Assembly: GCA_964478545.1 (NCBI GenBank)
Contig: CAYZIS010000004.1
Span: forward strand, 1-64,000
Length of the DNA stretch: 64,000 bases
DNA from: DQWO01 sp964478545
GTDB lineage: Bacteria; Desulfobacterota; Anaeroferrophillalia; Anaeroferrophillales; Anaeroferrophillaceae
Direction: 5' to 3'
Shown here: positions 61,852-64,000 of the stretch, in pieces
How the letters are laid out: every line of letters starts with the position of its first letter
How positions within the stretch are numbered: the stretch's first letter is position 1
Notes under the pieces: model-generated
Seen by the model: the letters and a program-made list of their open reading frames with translations, nothing else
What the model was told of the DNA's origin: nothing
Databases searched by the model: none
Program-made: the position numbers and the translations under genes

Positions 61852-63741
61852 ATGGGTGTGAAAAGCAGAAAGCTGATTTTCGCTTTTTCCCTCTGCTGCC
61901 TCGTACTGGCGGTATGGGGTGCGCCAGCCGGCGTTTTTGGGATGGATCAATTTGATGATCGTCTCGAACCGGTGGTGGCTGAGGAAGTTTTTGCCAAGCT
62001 GCAGGCAGCTGATCAGGTGTCTGTTCTCATTCTGCTGAAGGAGAGGGATGATCCCTTTTTGGTGCCGGAGTCGGCGACGGCTGAAAAACTGGCAAACTTT
62101 TTCAGTCGGCAGAGAATTAAAACCTTGCAAAATGAATTTGTGGCGATGGTTGCGGCTGCCGGGTTGACCGGCGATTTTAAGCTGGTGCGCCGTTTCGACC
62201 ATGTTCCCTTGTTGACCGGGCGGATCAACAGCCGGGCGCTGGCGGCCCTACAGCGAAATCCTCATGTTGCCCGGGTGGAGAGTGATCGGGTTATGCGGGC
62301 CTCGCTGGCCGAAAGTGGTCCCCTGGTCGGCAGCCCCCTGGCGCAGGTCGCCGGTTTTAGCGGTGATGGGGTGGCCGTGGCGGTTCTTGATACGGGGATT
62401 GATACGGATCATCCACTTTTGCAGGACAGCCTTGTATGGGAGGAGTGTTTCTTGAGTGACGGCGGTTGTCCGGTAACCGGCGGGGATCGGGCCAGCGGTC
62501 CGGGGAGTGCTGAAGATGATGCTTCCCATGGAACCCACGTGGCGGGCATTATCACCTCGTCTGATCTGGTTAATCAGGGGGTGGCTCCCGGGGCCAAGAT
62601 TGTTGCCTTGAAAGTCCTCGATGCTCAGGGTGAAGGAAATCTGTCTGACATCCTGGCGGCCGCCGACTGGGTGATCAGCAATAAAGATCTTTATGGTATC
62701 AAAGTTATCAATTTAAGCCTTGGTTCGGAAACTACCTATGAAGGTTGCTGCGACGAGGTTAATATTAGTGCGACAGCGGTTGTAAATGCCGTCAGAAATG
62801 CCGGGATTACCATCGTTGCCGCCTCGGGCAATGATGCTAAAACCGCTGAACTCTCCATGCCGGCCTGCCTGTCGGCGGTTATCTCGGTGGGGGCGGTTTA
62901 TGATAGTGATGTCGGCAGTCGTTCTTGGAGTACTCCGTGTCAAGACCAGACAACCGAGGCCGACCAGGTGGTCTGTTTCAGCAATGCGTCAGCGGAGCTT
63001 GACCTGCTGGCTCCGGGTTCGGTGATTATTTCTACCGTTCCCGGCAGCGGTACGGCTGAAAAGAGCGGCACTTCCATGGCCTGTCCCCATACGGCGGCGG
63101 CCGCGGCGCTGCTCTATGGTGTGGCTCCGTGGATAACGCCGGACGAGGTGGAGAATGTGCTGGTTGAAACCGGGCTGGATGTTTTTGACGACCGCAACGA
63201 CATGACTTTTCCGCGCCTTGATGTTGCCGCGGCCCTGGATTTTTACCAGCTGGTCCTGGCTGCTGATATTGATGGTGACGGCTATACCTATGGGGAAGAA
63301 ATGGCCGTTGGCAGTGACCCTGATGATGCACGCGTTCCGGCTGCCTACCCTGGACTTTTTGGCGATCTGGATGAGGATGGCGATGTTGATGGAGCCGATT
63401 TGTCGCAGTATGCTCGGGTGAGTCGGCCATCGGCCGGGAAAAGTTGGTATTTGGAATCGGCGGATGTTAACAGTGATGGCCTGATCAACGATTTTGATAA
63501 CCGCTTTTTCGCCGTTTTCTATGCTCGGCGTGCCGCTGACGCGGTGTATGATGTTCGGGCTGATTTCGACACCGACGGCGATGTTGATCATCTTGATCTT
63601 TTTGTCATCATCAGGGCTTTTGACTCGCTGGTTGGAGAGCCCGACTATAACCCTGAGGTGGATATCACCCAGGACGGCCGGGTGGATGAAGACGACCTGT
63701 GGATAGTAGGGGAAGCCTTTATGCGGTCGGAGCTGGAATGA
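61852..63741 (+). CDS. Secreted subtilisin-like serine protease with dockerin-like repeats
   Basis: A 629-residue exported S8-family protease. Signal peptide about residues 1-30, an inhibitor-like propeptide (to about 150), then the catalytic domain with Asp180 (LDTGIDTDH), His226 (DASHGTHVAG) and Ser408 (GTSMACPH). The C-terminal 170 residues carry several calcium-binding loops of dockerin type (DLDEDGDVDGADLSQ, DTDGDVDHLDL, DITQDGRVDEDDL). It follows variable protein 2 by 29 bases, so it may be cotranscribed with the DGR and act at the same surface. Confidence 0.92.
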   Translation: MGVKSRKLIFAFSLCCLVLAVWGAPAGVFGMDQFDDRLEPVVAEEVFAKLQAADQVSVLILLKERDDPFLVPESATAEKLANFFSRQRIKTLQNEFVAMVAAAGLTGDFKLVRRFDHVPLLTGRINSRALAALQRNPHVARVESDRVMRASLAESGPLVGSPLAQVAGFSGDGVAVAVLDTGIDTDHPLLQDSLVWEECFLSDGGCPVTGGDRASGPGSAEDDASHGTHVAGIITSSDLVNQGVAPGAKIVALKVLDAQGEGNLSDILAAADWVISNKDLYGIKVINLSLGSETTYEGCCDEVNISATAVVNAVRNAGITIVAASGNDAKTAELSMPACLSAVISVGAVYDSDVGSRSWSTPCQDQTTEADQVVCFSNASAELDLLAPGSVIISTVPGSGTAEKSGTSMACPHTAAAAALLYGVAPWITPDEVENVLVETGLDVFDDRNDMTFPRLDVAAALDFYQLVLAADIDGDGYTYGEEMAVGSDPDDARVPAAYPGLFGDLDEDGDVDGADLSQYARVSRPSAGKSWYLESADVNSDGLINDFDNRFFAVFYARRAADAVYDVRADFDTDGDVDHLDLFVIIRAFDSLVGEPDYNPEVDITQDGRVDEDDLWIVGEAFMRSELE

Positions 63742-64000
63742 CAGTGTTTTATCCTTCCGGGACTGGCGGCTGAATTCGGGAGTTGATTGATCAGCTCGAG
63801 TGAACCGTAATAAATGCTTGTTTTAATCCTAAAGATACATTAAAAAGGGAGATATCTCTGTTTTATGGGAATAATTGTGAATATATCCGGAAACTGAAAA
63901 TCTTCGGATAAGCTTCTAGCTGTTAGTTCTCATTACTTCCACAAGAGCATAACCATTTGATAATTAAGGCTTTTCTCTGACACCTTATTGCTGATGATTA
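63742..64000. other. Gene-free end of window
   Basis: No gene is seen. The stretch near 63957-64000 (TTGATAATTAAGGCTTTTCT...) resembles the region upstream of the secreted protein at 24550 (TTGATAATAAAGGCTTTTTT), which includes a sigma-54 site there. The promoter element itself is degraded here. Confidence 0.45.

Overview
The window looks like chromosome from a Gram-negative, probably anaerobic member of the former Deltaproteobacteria (Desulfobacterota-like); this is inferred. Signs pointing there are a selenocysteine system (SelA plus a peroxiredoxin with an in-frame UGA), a PEP-CTERM/exopolysaccharide locus, an Mla phospholipid-transport operon, a diversity-generating retroelement (DGR), dockerin-like secreted proteins, and many small palindromic repeat families between genes. 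No plasmid or phage structural genes were recognised.

Layout. 0.4-9.2 kb is housekeeping: dksA-like, leuS-lptE-holA-HD gene, rpsU, then panD/panC/panB and a cytidylate-kinase-like gene on the minus strand. 9.7-17.7 kb holds a radical-SAM enzyme overlapping selA, an SH3 protein, an aminotransferase-serA pair and purA. 17.8-22.8 kb has tRNA-Lys, a YgjP-like protein, tRNA-Glu, two nucleotide-sugar enzymes and a LuxR regulator. 23.1-33.3 kb is a surface/export region: a PilZ protein, two PEP-CTERM-like secreted proteins, a large secreted protein, then a minus-strand polysaccharide export cluster (GspA-like ATPase, BY-kinase-like protein without its Walker A lysine, chain-length protein, beta-barrel, Wza-like protein). 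33.3-39.5 kb has an enoyl-CoA hydratase remnant, an amidohydrolase and mlaE-F-D-A-C with a cyclic-nucleotide-binding gene. 40-51.5 kb mixes mdh, an AsmA-like protein, degraded genes (TatD, 3-hydroxyacyl-CoA dehydrogenase), a canonical PEP-CTERM protein, tRNA-Phe, the selenoprotein peroxiredoxin, a flagellar rod-like protein, ssb and a PfkB-like kinase. 52-53.3 kb is a stand-alone AAA ATPase.

The most interesting locus is 53.9-63.7 kb. It is a complete DGR: variable protein 1 with VR1 at its C-terminus, Avd, a template repeat (TR), a DGR-type reverse transcriptase, and variable protein 2 with VR2. The 132-bp TR and each VR differ almost only at TR adenines (16 of 17 differences for VR1, 17 of 17 for VR2). 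Two things are unusual. The TR is in frame with the RT gene and appears to be translated as its N-terminus. VR2 lies near the N-terminus of an 1148-residue secreted protein that also carries a lipase-type alpha/beta-hydrolase domain and calcium-binding repeats. Flanking secreted genes (a lipoprotein and a subtilisin-like protease) also end in dockerin-like repeats, which suggests a cell-surface module.

The intergenic space carries at least five families of inverted-repeat elements. Several keep hairpin pairing while the bases change between copies, and some lie inside operons or read into gene ends.
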